Below, piece by piece: positions 24,429 through 33,292 of a stretch of 64,000 nt of DNA. The notes beneath the pieces were generated by a model, which did not search any database, was not told where the DNA came from, and saw only the letters and a program-made list of their open reading frames with translations. This stretch comes from an uncultured Myxococcales bacterium. GTDB taxonomy: Bacteria; Myxococcota; Myxococcia; Myxococcales; Myxococcaceae. Both the position numbers and the translations under genes were made by a program. Position 1 is the stretch's first letter. Each line of letters opens with the position of its first letter. The stretch is from positions 62,001-126,000 of the forward strand of contig CALJKW010000052.1 in assembly GCA_937980205.1 (NCBI GenBank). The letters are read 5' to 3'.

Positions 24429-25307
24429 TTACGGGAAGCGCGGCCGCGGTGGCCGGGGCAGCACGCGCGGCAGCGGCGGGCCGGGAATGTAGAGGCCGCG
24501 GCTGCGCGTGAAGCCGCGAACGTAGACGCGCGGCGCTGGCGGCCTGCGCCACGGGCGGTAGCTCGAGTGGTAGCCCGCCCAGCCGGACGACGGGGTCGCC
24601 TGCTCAGCGGCGATCGCCTGCAGCTCGTCGGCCGAGGCGCGCGAGGCGTCGAGCGCCGCGACGTCGTAGACCGAGATCCACCACGCGCCGAACGCGTCGG
24701 GCGCGCTGTCGGGCGTCACCTCGAACGAGAGCCCCGCGGACTCCACCTGCGCGGCGTCGAGCGGCAGGGCTCCGGCGGTCTGCTGGTCTGCCGGCTGCGG
24801 CAGCACGCCCGCGATGAAGCTGCGCAGCTCCTGCTTGTCGGAGTCGGACGGCGACTTGAGCCCCACCTCGATGCCGCTCGGCGCGTCGGGGTCGCCGTAG
24901 ACGTTCAGCTCGATGCTGCCGGCCTGGTGCGAGATGTACGGCACGTGCCGGAGCACGCCCTCGTCGATGACGGTGGCCGGAATCTGGTGCACCGTCGTCG
25001 TCCACCGCGTCGTGACCGCGCCGATGAACGCCGAGAACGTCGGCAGGCGGTGCGTAGCGCTCTTCTGCACCACCTCGGCCGCGACGGCCTGCCTCGACAC
25101 CGACTGCACCTGCTCGCGGTGAAAGGTGAACGTGCCCCACCGCTGCGCGATGACCACCTCGGTCGTGTTCTCGGTGAGCACCCTGCCGGCGATGCGCTCA
25201 CCCGAGGTCAGCACCACCAGGTCGTCGAGGGCTGCCTGCTGCGGAGCGCTGCGCGAGGTGCGGCAGGCTGCGGTGACGAGCAGGAGAACGAAGAGCACGG
25301 GTCGCAT
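24429..25307 (-). CDS. Lipoprotein with an SH3/LSm-like N-terminal segment
   Basis: 292 residues from MRPVLFVLLLVTAACR (lipobox T-A-A-C). Residues about 30-80 (LVVLTSGERIAGRVL, VVIAQRWGTFTFHREQVQSV) follow the small beta-barrel pattern found in envelope proteins where a strand pair presents a loop around a Gly. The C-terminal third is Pro/Arg-rich and low complexity (PRPPRPRFP). No catalytic motif. It is separated from the 5-oxoproline operon by 70 bases and transcribed in the same direction, so it may be read through, but the functions look unrelated. Confidence 0.65.
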   Translation of the reverse strand: MRPVLFVLLLVTAACRTSRSAPQQAALDDLVVLTSGERIAGRVLTENTTEVVIAQRWGTFTFHREQVQSVSRQAVAAEVVQKSATHRLPTFSAFIGAVTTRWTTTVHQIPATVIDEGVLRHVPYISHQAGSIELNVYGDPDAPSGIEVGLKSPSDSDKQELRSFIAGVLPQPADQQTAGALPLDAAQVESAGLSFEVTPDSAPDAFGAWWISVYDVAALDASRASADELQAIAAEQATPSSGWAGYHSSYRPWRRPPAPRVYVRGFTRSRGLYIPGPPLPRVLPRPPRPRFP

Positions 25308-25377
25308 GGGCGCCGACGCTAGCCGAGTGTCAGCGCGCGGTGGTGAAGACCTCAGCGGTCGCTTCTGGAGCACTGCC

Positions 25378-26052
25378 TCACCGCGGCGTGACGCGGAAGC
25401 CCTCGGCGAGGAGCCGCGCGCGCACCGCGGCGGCGATGGCCGCGGCGTTCGGCGTGTCCGAGTGCACGCAGAGCGTCTGCGCCGTGGGCGCGAGCAACAC
25501 GGCCTGCGCTGCGGCGAGGTCGGGGTCGGTGATGAGCGCCCCCGGCAGCGACCGCGCGCGCAGCTTTCCGTCCGGCTCGTACGCGCGGTCGGCGAAGGCC
25601 TCGACCGCGGTGTCGTGACCTGCCTCGCGTGCGAGCTTCAGCAGCAGCGCGCCGGGCGGCCCCACCACCAGCGTGCGCTCGTCGAGCGCGCGCACCACCG
25701 CCTGCGCCACGTCGAGCGACTCGGCGGCGCGGTGGTAGAGCGCTCCGTGCAGCTTCACGTGGTGCAGCGCGCCGGCGATTCGGCGCACGCGCTGCAGCTG
25801 CTCGGCGACGGCGCGCGTGAGCACGTCCGCCTCGAGCTCCATCGCCACGCGCCCGAACTGCGCGCGGTCGGGGTACGAGGGGTGCGCGCCGACGGCGACT
25901 CCGTGCTGCTGCGCCAGCGCGACGGTGCGCGCGATGGTGTCGTCGTCTCCGGTGTGGCCGCCGGCCGCGACGTTCGCCGAGGTGAGGTACGGCATGAGCG
26001 CGGCGTCGTCGCAGCCCTCACCGACGTCGGCGTTCAGGTCGATGCGCTTCAT
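25378..26052 (-). CDS. pxpA: 5-oxoprolinase subunit A
   Basis: 224 residues, near the usual length. The LamB/YcsF family signature is present: IDLNADVGEGCDDAALM, then SANVAAGGHTGDD with the conserved metal-type His, VGAHPSYPDR and HHVKLHGALYH. PxpA with PxpB and PxpC hydrolyses 5-oxo-L-proline to L-glutamate using ATP. Last gene of the operon, starting in the stop of the fused PxpBC gene (ATGA). Cytoplasmic. The identification rests on sequence motifs and the operon. Confidence 0.93.
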   Translation of the reverse strand: MKRIDLNADVGEGCDDAALMPYLTSANVAAGGHTGDDDTIARTVALAQQHGVAVGAHPSYPDRAQFGRVAMELEADVLTRAVAEQLQRVRRIAGALHHVKLHGALYHRAAESLDVAQAVVRALDERTLVVGPPGALLLKLAREAGHDTAVEAFADRAYEPDGKLRARSLPGALITDPDLAAAQAVLLAPTAQTLCVHSDTPNAAAIAAAVRARLLAEGFRVTPR

Positions 26053-27314
26053 GCGGGGACGAAGCGTACCGCCGCTCCGGGGCGGGCCTGTGCGAGCAAC
26101 GCGAGGTCCTCGGCCAGCACCGTCGCGACCTTCGGGTAGCCGCCGGTCACCGGGCGGTCGGGGCCGAGGATGATGGGCACTCCGGAGGCCGGCACCTGCA
26201 CCGCGCCGGGCGCGTTGCCCTCGGGCGGCGTCTCCGGCTCGCCGCGGACCTTAAGCTTCGGGCCGTCGAGGCGCGCGCCGACGCGGTTGCACTGCGGCGA
26301 GAGCTTCCACGGCCCCGCGAGGAACGCGTCGAAGTCGAAGCGCTCGACGTGCGGCCCGCGCAGCACCCGCAGCACCACCTCGCGGGTCGTGAACGGAGCC
26401 AGCGCCTCGCCACGCGGCGGCGGGGCGTCGGAGCCAATACAGACATAGCTGCGCGCGCCGTGTCTCACTTTGCCGAGCTTCAGCGCCTCGCCCGCGCGCA
26501 GGAAGTGAGGCCGGCCGCGCTCGAGCGGGCCGTCGAGGGGCGCGCCGCTCGCGCAGACCCACGCGTCGCGCGGCAGCTTCAGCTCGCGGCCGTGCAGGGT
26601 GACCTCCATCGCCGGCGCGTGCGGCGGGTTGCCGAGCACGCGGTTTCCCTCCTCCAGCGCGCCCAGGTCCATCGCGCCGCCGGGCGGGACGCCGTGGTGC
26701 CCCAGCCCGAAGCGCGGCGCCCCGACGAGCTCGGAGCGCGCGGCCTGGCGCGCGGGCGGCGGCTCGACGTCTCCTGCCTCGAACGTCACCTCGTCACCGG
26801 CCGCGAGCAGCGCGCGCTCTCCGTCGAAGAGGCGCACGCCGGTCTGGCCGATCAGCTCCCAGCCTCCGGGCAGGTCGGCCGGATAGATGCCGCAGTACTG
26901 GTCCGCGACCGCGAGTGAGCCGGGCGGCGTGTGCGTCCGCGGCAGCGCGAGGCGGGGCCGGCGAAGCGCTTCGGGCAGCCCGGTGAGGTACGGGAAGCCC
27001 GGCGCGAAGCCGATGAACGCGACGCGGTAGCGGGCTTCCCGGTGGAGCCGGCCGATCTGCTCGTCGAAGTAGAGGACGCGGATGACGTGCCGCTTGCCCT
27101 GCGGCGGCGCCGCGCCCGCCACCGGCTCGGCGAGCGCTGCGCCCGGCTCGTGCAGCACGAGCGTCGAGCGCGCCGCCGGGATCGCGTCGAGCACGCCGGG
27201 CGCCGAGCGGAGCTGCGCCGCGTGCGCGATGGCCGCGCGGTTCGCCGCGTCGTCGTCTCCCCCGTAGCGGAAGAGCACCGCGCCGGGAGCGAGCTCGAAG
27301 CGCTCGGCCCTCAC
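26049..27314 (-). CDS. pxpBC: Fused 5-oxoprolinase subunits B and C
   Basis: 421 residues from GTG. Residues 1 to about 182 are PxpB/KipI: FIGFAPGFPYLTGL and TPPGSLAVADQYCGIYP are its landmark motifs, and GGWELIGQTGVRLFD closes it. Residues about 190-421 are PxpC/KipA: HHGVPPGGAMDLGALEEGN, AMEVTLHGRELKL, VCIGSDAPP and TGGYPKVATV. Both parts are shorter than the free subunits (roughly 220 and 310 residues). In most bacteria they are separate genes; a fusion keeps the B-C complex stoichiometric. Coupled at both ends by GTGA and ATGA overlaps. Confidence 0.9.
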   Translation of the reverse strand: MRAERFELAPGAVLFRYGGDDDAANRAAIAHAAQLRSAPGVLDAIPAARSTLVLHEPGAALAEPVAGAAPPQGKRHVIRVLYFDEQIGRLHREARYRVAFIGFAPGFPYLTGLPEALRRPRLALPRTHTPPGSLAVADQYCGIYPADLPGGWELIGQTGVRLFDGERALLAAGDEVTFEAGDVEPPPARQAARSELVGAPRFGLGHHGVPPGGAMDLGALEEGNRVLGNPPHAPAMEVTLHGRELKLPRDAWVCASGAPLDGPLERGRPHFLRAGEALKLGKVRHGARSYVCIGSDAPPPRGEALAPFTTREVVLRVLRGPHVERFDFDAFLAGPWKLSPQCNRVGARLDGPKLKVRGEPETPPEGNAPGAVQVPASGVPIILGPDRPVTGGYPKVATVLAEDLALLAQARPGAAVRFVPA

Positions 27315-28603
27315 GCCTTGCTCCTCCTCGCCCAGAGGAAGAACACCGGCAGCCCCGCGAGCACGATGCCGTAGCCGGGCAGGCTGGTCGCCGGCCGCTC
27401 GACGACGAGCACCGCCATCAGCGCGAGCGCGACGGCGCAGTAGACGATGACGAGCAGGCCCGCCGCGGGTGCGCGGAACGGCCGGTCCGCGGTGGGCATC
27501 TTCCGCCGCAGCACCAGCACCGCCGCGACCACCAGCGCGAAGAACAGCACGTCGACCGCGATGACGTAGCGCAGCAGCTCGCTGTAGCTGCCCGAGAGCA
27601 CCAGCACCACCGCCCAGGCCGCCTGCGCCCACAGCGCGTTGCTCGGCACGCTCGCGCGGTTCACGCGCGCGAGCCCCTCGAAGAACAGCCCGTCGCGCGC
27701 CATCGCGAAGCTGACCCGCGCGCCCGAGAGGATGAGCCCGTTCACGCACCCGAACGTCGAGACCATGATGGCCACCGCCATCAGCCGCGCCGCGCCGTCG
27801 CCGAACAGCGACGTCATCATGAACGTGGCCACGCGGTCCTCGGGCGCGGCCTTCACCTGCTCGAACGAGAGCACCGAGAGGTAGGCGAGGTTCGCGAGCA
27901 CGTAGACGGTGGTGACGAGCACGCAGCCGTAGAGCAGCGCGCGCGGCAGCGTGCGGCCGGGGTCGCGAATCTCTTCGCCGGCGAAGGTGACGTTGTTCCA
28001 CGCCGACTGCGAGAACAGCGGGCCGACCATCGCGACGGCGAGCACCGCGAGCATGCCGGCGCCGCTGCCGGCCTCCGAGTCGAACGACAGCTCGGGCTTG
28101 CCGGCGCCGAGCGCGAGGCCGGCGACGGTGAGCGCCACGAGCGCGAGCAGCTTCGCGGCGGTGAAGACGTTCTGCGTCCACTTGCCGGCCTTCAGGCCCG
28201 TGGCGTTCGACGCGGTGAGGCCGAGCACCACCACGGCGGCGACCGCCTGCGCGGTGCTCAGCTGCACGGGCCCTGCGCTCAGCAGCACGTTCTTCGTGGA
28301 GATGCCCGGCACCAGCACTCCGAGGAAGCGCGCGAACGCGACGGCGACGGCGGCGATGGTGCCGGTCTGCACGACGAGCAGCATCGTCCAGCCGAAGAGA
28401 AAGCCGGCGGGGCGGCCGTAGGCCTCGCGGAAGAAGACGTACTGGCCGCCGGCGCGCGGCAACATCGCCGCGAGCTCCGCGCAGCACACGCTCGCGACCA
28501 GCGTCATGCAGCCGGAGACCACCCACGCGGTGATGAGCCAGCCGGCGGACCCGGTCACGCGCGCGCTCTCGGCCGAGACGATGAAGATGCCCGAGCCGAT
28601 CAT
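27311..28603 (-). CDS. APC-superfamily amino-acid permease (probable 5-oxoproline importer)
   Basis: The first standard start, ATG at 28601-28603, would give 430 residues and cut into the first membrane helix (LVVGSMIGSGIFIV). Homologous coding clearly continues upstream to about 28667 (SPSTLQRSLGLFDATS), but no in-frame ATG, GTG or TTG is found close by. About 12 hydrophobic segments and motifs such as MIGSGIFIVSAE, GKWTQNVFTAAKLLALVALTV and AGEEIRDPGRTLPRA place it in the amino-acid/polyamine/organocation family. Its stop overlaps the PxpBC start, which makes 5-oxoproline the likely substrate (inference). The 5' end looks rearranged. Confidence 0.85.
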   Translation of the reverse strand: MIGSGIFIVSAESARVTGSAGWLITAWVVSGCMTLVASVCCAELAAMLPRAGGQYVFFREAYGRPAGFLFGWTMLLVVQTGTIAAVAVAFARFLGVLVPGISTKNVLLSAGPVQLSTAQAVAAVVVLGLTASNATGLKAGKWTQNVFTAAKLLALVALTVAGLALGAGKPELSFDSEAGSGAGMLAVLAVAMVGPLFSQSAWNNVTFAGEEIRDPGRTLPRALLYGCVLVTTVYVLANLAYLSVLSFEQVKAAPEDRVATFMMTSLFGDGAARLMAVAIMVSTFGCVNGLILSGARVSFAMARDGLFFEGLARVNRASVPSNALWAQAAWAVVLVLSGSYSELLRYVIAVDVLFFALVVAAVLVLRRKMPTADRPFRAPAAGLLVIVYCAVALALMAVLVVERPATSLPGYGIVLAGLPVFFLWARRSKA

Positions 28604-28667
28604 CGAGCCGACGACGAGCGAGGTCGCGTCGAAGAGGCCGAGGGACCGCTGCAGTGTGGAGGGTGAG
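28604..28667 (-). repeat. Duplicated permease 5' segment, gene-proximal copy
   Basis: About 64 bases encode SPSTLQRSLGLFDATSLVVG in the frame of the permease. They match 28763-28825 at about 59 of 64 positions with one single-base gap. Within the SPSTLQ...VV coding part the base differences fall on synonymous positions. The copies are 158 bases apart, which is not a multiple of three, so the upstream copy is out of frame with the gene. Confidence 0.75.
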
Positions 28668-28762
28668 GAGATGGCGGGGGCGTAGCAAAAACCGGGTTCG
28701 CGTTCGCGGTCGCGTTCGGGGTCGGTCTGACGCCCGAGTCGTGATCGCCGCGCGCTCGTCGT

Positions 28763-28845
28763 CGAGCCACGACGAGCGAGGTCGCGTCGAAGAGACCCAG
28801 CGAGCGCTGCAGTGTGGAGGGTGAGACACCGGTGCTCCGTGTCAC
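28763..28845 (-). pseudogene. 5' fragment of a permease gene (upstream duplicate)
   Basis: A GTG at 28845 opens VTRSTGV followed by the same SPSTLQRSLGLFDATSLVV found at the start of the permease, after which the frame runs into unrelated Arg-rich sequence. This is either the original start of the permease, split off by a small duplication, or the remnant of a lost tandem paralogue. Between the copies (28668-28762) is an irregular GTTCGCG-rich stretch. From 28846 to 28967 I see nothing but the leader of the next lipoprotein. Confidence 0.65.
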
Positions 28846-28967
28846 ACGCGCGTTTCTGGCGACCGCGCCCTGGAGCATCGACGCTCCCGCACGAGAAATC
28901 GCGCGCTCGCCGCGGGCACACCGGTTGCTCACCGCCGCGCCGGAAGGGCCGGAGGGGAGAGACGACG

Positions 28968-29411
28968 ATGAAGACGTGGAGCGTGGTGCTCATCTGCGCA
29001 GTCTGCGCGTGTGGTGGCACGCCGCCGGCGGGCGGCAGCGGCGGCGGAAGCGCCAGCAGCACCGGAGGTGGAAGTGGCGGCAGCGGGGGAGGCAGCAGCG
29101 GAGCCGGTGGCGGCTCCTCGGGGAGCATGACCTGCGAGAGTGCGACGGCCGCGCTGTGCGACCGCGCGCTCGCGTGCGGCGGAAGCACCAGAATCGTGGT
29201 CGCCTTGCCGCCGTCGGCGACCGCCGAGCACATGACGATCTCCGACTGCAAGAACTACTACCGCTACCTCGTCTGCCCCAGTGCCGAGGGCGACGCCGGC
29301 GCCCGAGACTGGGCGGCCTGCCAGAGCGCCGCAACGCAGGCGGCGTGCGTTGCGACTTCAAAGGGCGACGCGGTGCCGCTGCCTTCTGCGTGTCCCGGTC
29401 TCACGCTCTGA
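28968..29411 (+). CDS. Small lipoprotein with Gly/Ser linker
   Basis: 147 residues from MKTWSVVLICAVCACGG. The short signal ends at a lipobox V-C-A-C (Cys15). A Gly/Ser/Ala-rich linker of about 40 residues follows, then a compact domain with eight further Cys (TCESATAALCDRALACGG, DCKNYYRYLVC, ACQSAATQAACV, SACPGL), so disulfide-bonded and extracytoplasmic. This architecture, flexible linker plus small Cys-rich head, is common among myxobacterial surface lipoproteins. Function unknown. Ribosome binding site GGAGGGGAGA lies just upstream. Convergent with the giant SAHH-fusion gene, nine bases apart. Confidence 0.75.
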   Translation: MKTWSVVLICAVCACGGTPPAGGSGGGSASSTGGGSGGSGGGSSGAGGGSSGSMTCESATAALCDRALACGGSTRIVVALPPSATAEHMTISDCKNYYRYLVCPSAEGDAGARDWAACQSAATQAACVATSKGDAVPLPSACPGLTL

Positions 29412-29420
29412 TACCCGGCC

Positions 29421-32400
29421 TCAAGCCCGGTGCCGCCGGTCGTGCTCGGTCGCGCCGTGCTTCTTCGCGAGGTGCCCGAGGTTGTCCTTCGCGAGGTCGA
29501 GCGCCTCGATGACCTCTTTGCCCTGCTTGCGGCCTCCGACGTGCTCGAAGGCCTTGAGCAGCTTGAGCTGCAGGTGCGGGTCGAGGCGGTGAATGCCGGC
29601 CGCCGACATGCCCGCGGCCTGCAGCGCGCCGATCAGCATGAGCCCGCGCGTGAGCTGAATTCGCTCGGCGGAGATGTCCTCGATGCTGCCGTCGAAGTTC
29701 ATCGGGAAGCCGCGCGCGAGCAGCGTCACCTGCTTCCCCTTGCCGTCGGTGTAGCGCACGGTCGGCGGGTGGCTCTTCGCGTCGACGACCTCGACCTTGC
29801 CGCCCTTCTCGCGCGCCATCTGGGCGAGCGCGTCGACGTCGATCTCCACGAGCTTCGACGAGCCGCTGCCGATGATGGCTCCGTCCTTCAAGAGCGCGAG
29901 GTCCTCTGCCGTCATCGAGCGCACGCCCGTCGTGCCGAAGATGATGTCCTGCTTCGAGAAGAACTTCTCGCGGTCGGTCTCGACGTGCAGCCCGGCCTCC
30001 TTCGCCTCGCGCAGTGACGCCTCGCTCTTGTCGAGCACGGTGACGATGGCGCCGGCCTTCGCGAGGAACTGCGCGAGCGGCGCGCCGATGGTGCCGTAGC
30101 CGATCAGGCCGATGTGCTTGCCTTTGAGGTTCTCGACGCCGATGGCGGCGAGCCGCGAGACCGCCTTCGCCTCGAGCGACGAGCCGATCATCGGGCCCTC
30201 GACGTATTTGCTCCAGCTCTGCGCGACGTTGACGACGGCCTCGTGCAGCTCGACACCGTCGGCGACGGTGATGCCTCGCCGCGTCTGCTCGACGATCTTC
30301 ACCAGCTGCCGGTCTTTGGCGAGGTGCGGGTACTTCTCGAACATCATCTCGACGAGGCCGCCGTCGTCCATGACGAGCACCTTGCGGCCGCTCTTCTTCG
30401 CCGCGGCGATGCGCTCCTCCAGCGCCTCGCGCACCAGGTCGTACCAGGCGTCGAGGTCGAGCGGCGGCACGCGCACGTCCCACCCCTTGTCCTCGAGCGT
30501 CTCCGCGACCGGAGCGCTCACCGAGTACGGAATGGCGACGATGCTCGCGCGGTCGGGCTTCGCCCCGAGCGCCCTCAGCGCGTCGAACATCGGCACCTGC
30601 GAGCCGAGCACGTGCTGAATGGCGAGCAGCTCGAAGTCCTTGAAGAACTCCTTGTGCCGCAGGTCGCCGTTCTGCATCAGCCGGTCGAGGATGGGCAGCC
30701 GCTCGGGAATGCGCTCGAGCTTCGCGAGGCGATCGGCGAGCGAGTCGGCGCTCTCGTCGACCGGGTGCTTCGGGTCGGTGAACGCGAACAGCTCGGGGTC
30801 CGAGGCCCACAGCTCGCGCACGTACTTCTCGTCGGCGTAGCGGCCCTCGAACTGCCCGGGGTGCTGCTTCTGCAGCTCCCGCACCGCCGCGTTGAACGAC
30901 TTGCCGCCCGCCATCGCGTCGACGAGCAGCTTCGAGCGCACGACCTGCTGCCGCGTCGCCCACTGCGGCACGATGTCGGGGTACCGCTCGCGCAGCGCCT
31001 GGAACGTCGGATACCCGAACGCCGGGTAGCGCTTCTTGAAGCGCGGGTCTTTCTGCAGCGCGGTCTGGATGTCGCCGAGCGTCGCGCCGAGCGGAGCCTT
31101 CGACATCTCGTACGCCACGCGCGTCGCGAGGAAGAGGTCGACGTCGCCGGAGGGTCGCGCCGAGTACCAGGGGAAGCGGCCCGGGTCGAAGCGGATGGCG
31201 CTGAGCACGCGGTAGGGCTTCATGCCCGTGCGGCGCGCGAGCTCCGCGACGGTGATGCCGTCGACGTCGCCGAGCTTCGCGGCGGCAGCGGCCACCTTGT
31301 CGCCCGCCTTCTTCAATTCGCGGTGCTGCGCGTCGATGCGCATCTCGTCTCCACGCACGGCGAGGTCGTCGACGTACGGCACGAGCTTGGGGAACTTCGC
31401 GCGCAGGTGGTGGATGGTGGCGTAGCTGAACGTCGGGTACTCCTTCGCGAACGCGTCGTCGCGCAGCAGGGCCGCGGCGAGCTGCCGGTGCGTCTTGCCC
31501 TTGTGCTTCGCGATGGCGTCTCCGACCTTCTTCGCCAGCGACTCGGTGAGCGAAATCTGGCCCTTCTCCCAGGGGTACTTGCCCTTCGCGTCGCGCAGCT
31601 TCTGAAGCTCGGGGAAGTCGGCGGCGTGCTTCAAAATCCGCTTCGCGGCGGACTCGCCGTAGGCGCCGGGGTACTCGTCCTGAAGCAGCTGCACCATCTC
31701 GCGCAGTGTCGTGCCAGCGGGCGAGCGCTTCGCGACGCCGGCGAACAGCTTCACCCACTCGGCCTGCCGCGTCTGGGCGAGCGTCGGAATGCCGAGCTGG
31801 TTCCGCAGCGCGTTGTACAGCGACTCGCTGCTGCCGAAGTTCGCGGCGAGCTCGGGCTCCTCGACCTTGATGCGCGCGAACATCTGCTGCGCGGTCTCGC
31901 CCAGCTCGTGCCGGTCGTAGAACGCCTTCAGCTTCGCCTTGTCCTCCTTCGAGTAGCGGACGACTTCGGCGGCCGGCAGTTGGTCGCGCACGAGCTGCAA
32001 GAGGCTCTGCACGCGCCGCGGCTCGAAGCCGAGCTGCCGGCCGGTCTCGACGTACGTCTGCTCGGGGTTCGCCTTGATGGCATCGACGAGGACCTGCGCG
32101 TCGCTGCGCGCGGCCTGGTCGCGCTTCTCGCGGAACACCGGGATGACGTCGGAGTGCGCCTTGCGCAGGTACGTGAGCTCGGTGGGCCCCAGCTCGACGT
32201 CGAAGCGCTTCTTCACCTCGACCCGCATCGCGGCGACGGTGTCGACGCCCTCGTTGTCGTAGATGCGGCGGATGTTCTCGGCGAGGCGCTTCGCGGCGCC
32301 GGCGTGAATGGCGTGGCCTCCGGGGACGAGGCGCGGGAACTGCGTCTGCAGGTTCTTGAGCGTGGCCTCGGTGAACGCGCCGGCGGTCTTCAGCTCGCCG

Positions 32401-33167
32401 TCGATGAACTTCGCGTAGTCGGGCATCCGCCAGTCGAAGTGGATGCGCGGGTCCTGCAGCAGCGCGTGCACCTTCTTCGCGAGCGTCTCGTCGAGCACGA
32501 GGTGGCCGTTGACGTGCTTCTGCACCGCGCCGTTCGTCGAGCCGACCGCCTCGAGCTGCCGCATGCCGTTCACCTTCGGCAGCTCGTCGAGGAACGGGAA
32601 GCGCGCGGGGTCTTCGACCCAGCTGCGGCGCTGCGCCTGCATCCACGCATTCACCGCCGGGAAACCCTTGTCCGCCTTGATCAGCCCCTCGACGACGTGC
32701 CGGAACGGAGTCCCCTTCGGGTGCTTCACCAGCGCATCGACCAGCACGTGCGAGGTCGCGGCGAGACCGCGGCTGCGCCACCCCCACGGGAAGCTGTCGG
32801 GCAGGTCGGCGAACAGCCGCCCCACCTGGCGCTCGGTGCCCGCGTCGGCCTTGAGGCCCTTGAACGCCGGGTCCTTGAACGCGAGCTTCACCAGCTCGGC
32901 GAGGCTCGCCGTCGCGGGCGCGCTCCAGTACGCGCGGTGCAGCGCCTGCACCTGCGCTTCGTCGAACGTCTGCAGCCGCTTGCCTGCCGGCAGCTGCGGC
33001 ACCTTCTTCGCCTCGCGGTAGAACGACGCGAACGGCGGCAGGCCGGCGGAGTGGAAGGTGTCGCCGGACTTCTTCGGCGCGGCATCGGCGTCGACGGTCG
33101 TCGCCCGGCGCGCGGCGGCCGGCTGCGACTTCACCGGCGCGTGCGAGTGCGAGACCTTGAGGCTCAT
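29421..33167 (-). CDS. Giant helical-repeat protein fused to an S-adenosylhomocysteine-hydrolase-like domain
   Basis: 1248 residues from MSLKVSHSHAPV, cytoplasmic. Residues about 60-815 hold roughly ten degenerate helical repeats of 60-75 residues, each ending in a helix-turn-helix-like phrase plus a short Phe/Tyr-Pro-x-L/F-x-P motif (LQTQFPRLVP, LRAKFPKLVP, LRERYPDIVP, FPWYS). Residues about 825-1190 match the SAHH plan: DDGGLVEMMF, EQTRRGI, NVAQSWSKYVEGPMIG, then the NAD-binding GLIGYGTIGAPLA at about 1020-1032 and FGTTGVRSM/DGAIIGSGSS. The N-terminal substrate half of SAHH is barely recognisable, so it may bind NAD without hydrolysing SAH. The repeats look like DNA- or protein-binding modules. 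I know no described protein of this architecture. Confidence 0.85.
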   Translation of the reverse strand: MSLKVSHSHAPVKSQPAAARRATTVDADAAPKKSGDTFHSAGLPPFASFYREAKKVPQLPAGKRLQTFDEAQVQALHRAYWSAPATASLAELVKLAFKDPAFKGLKADAGTERQVGRLFADLPDSFPWGWRSRGLAATSHVLVDALVKHPKGTPFRHVVEGLIKADKGFPAVNAWMQAQRRSWVEDPARFPFLDELPKVNGMRQLEAVGSTNGAVQKHVNGHLVLDETLAKKVHALLQDPRIHFDWRMPDYAKFIDGELKTAGAFTEATLKNLQTQFPRLVPGGHAIHAGAAKRLAENIRRIYDNEGVDTVAAMRVEVKKRFDVELGPTELTYLRKAHSDVIPVFREKRDQAARSDAQVLVDAIKANPEQTYVETGRQLGFEPRRVQSLLQLVRDQLPAAEVVRYSKEDKAKLKAFYDRHELGETAQQMFARIKVEEPELAANFGSSESLYNALRNQLGIPTLAQTRQAEWVKLFAGVAKRSPAGTTLREMVQLLQDEYPGAYGESAAKRILKHAADFPELQKLRDAKGKYPWEKGQISLTESLAKKVGDAIAKHKGKTHRQLAAALLRDDAFAKEYPTFSYATIHHLRAKFPKLVPYVDDLAVRGDEMRIDAQHRELKKAGDKVAAAAAKLGDVDGITVAELARRTGMKPYRVLSAIRFDPGRFPWYSARPSGDVDLFLATRVAYEMSKAPLGATLGDIQTALQKDPRFKKRYPAFGYPTFQALRERYPDIVPQWATRQQVVRSKLLVDAMAGGKSFNAAVRELQKQHPGQFEGRYADEKYVRELWASDPELFAFTDPKHPVDESADSLADRLAKLERIPERLPILDRLMQNGDLRHKEFFKDFELLAIQHVLGSQVPMFDALRALGAKPDRASIVAIPYSVSAPVAETLEDKGWDVRVPPLDLDAWYDLVREALEERIAAAKKSGRKVLVMDDGGLVEMMFEKYPHLAKDRQLVKIVEQTRRGITVADGVELHEAVVNVAQSWSKYVEGPMIGSSLEAKAVSRLAAIGVENLKGKHIGLIGYGTIGAPLAQFLAKAGAIVTVLDKSEASLREAKEAGLHVETDREKFFSKQDIIFGTTGVRSMTAEDLALLKDGAIIGSGSSKLVEIDVDALAQMAREKGGKVEVVDAKSHPPTVRYTDGKGKQVTLLARGFPMNFDGSIEDISAERIQLTRGLMLIGALQAAGMSAAGIHRLDPHLQLKLLKAFEHVGGRKQGKEVIEALDLAKDNLGHLAKKHGATEHDRRHRA

Positions 33168-33292
33168 CGGGGCGCGGGGCAACTTACACCGGCCCTGCGG
33201 AGTCATTTCGACTCTTTCGTCGGCTTGCAAATGTGCATCAGGCGCGAAGAATCTTGCCCTCGCGCACCTGGCCGGGTGTTGCCGACACGGGC
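33168..33292. promoter_or_regulatory. Divergent promoter region of SAHH-fusion and MORN pair
   Basis: The 125-base gap is the only space from which both the giant protein and the first MORN-like protein can be expressed. It is less GC-rich around 33205-33240 (TTTCGACTCTTTCGTCGG, then TTGCAAATGTGCATC), where a promoter for either direction could lie. I cannot place -10/-35 boxes with confidence. Confidence 0.3.
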
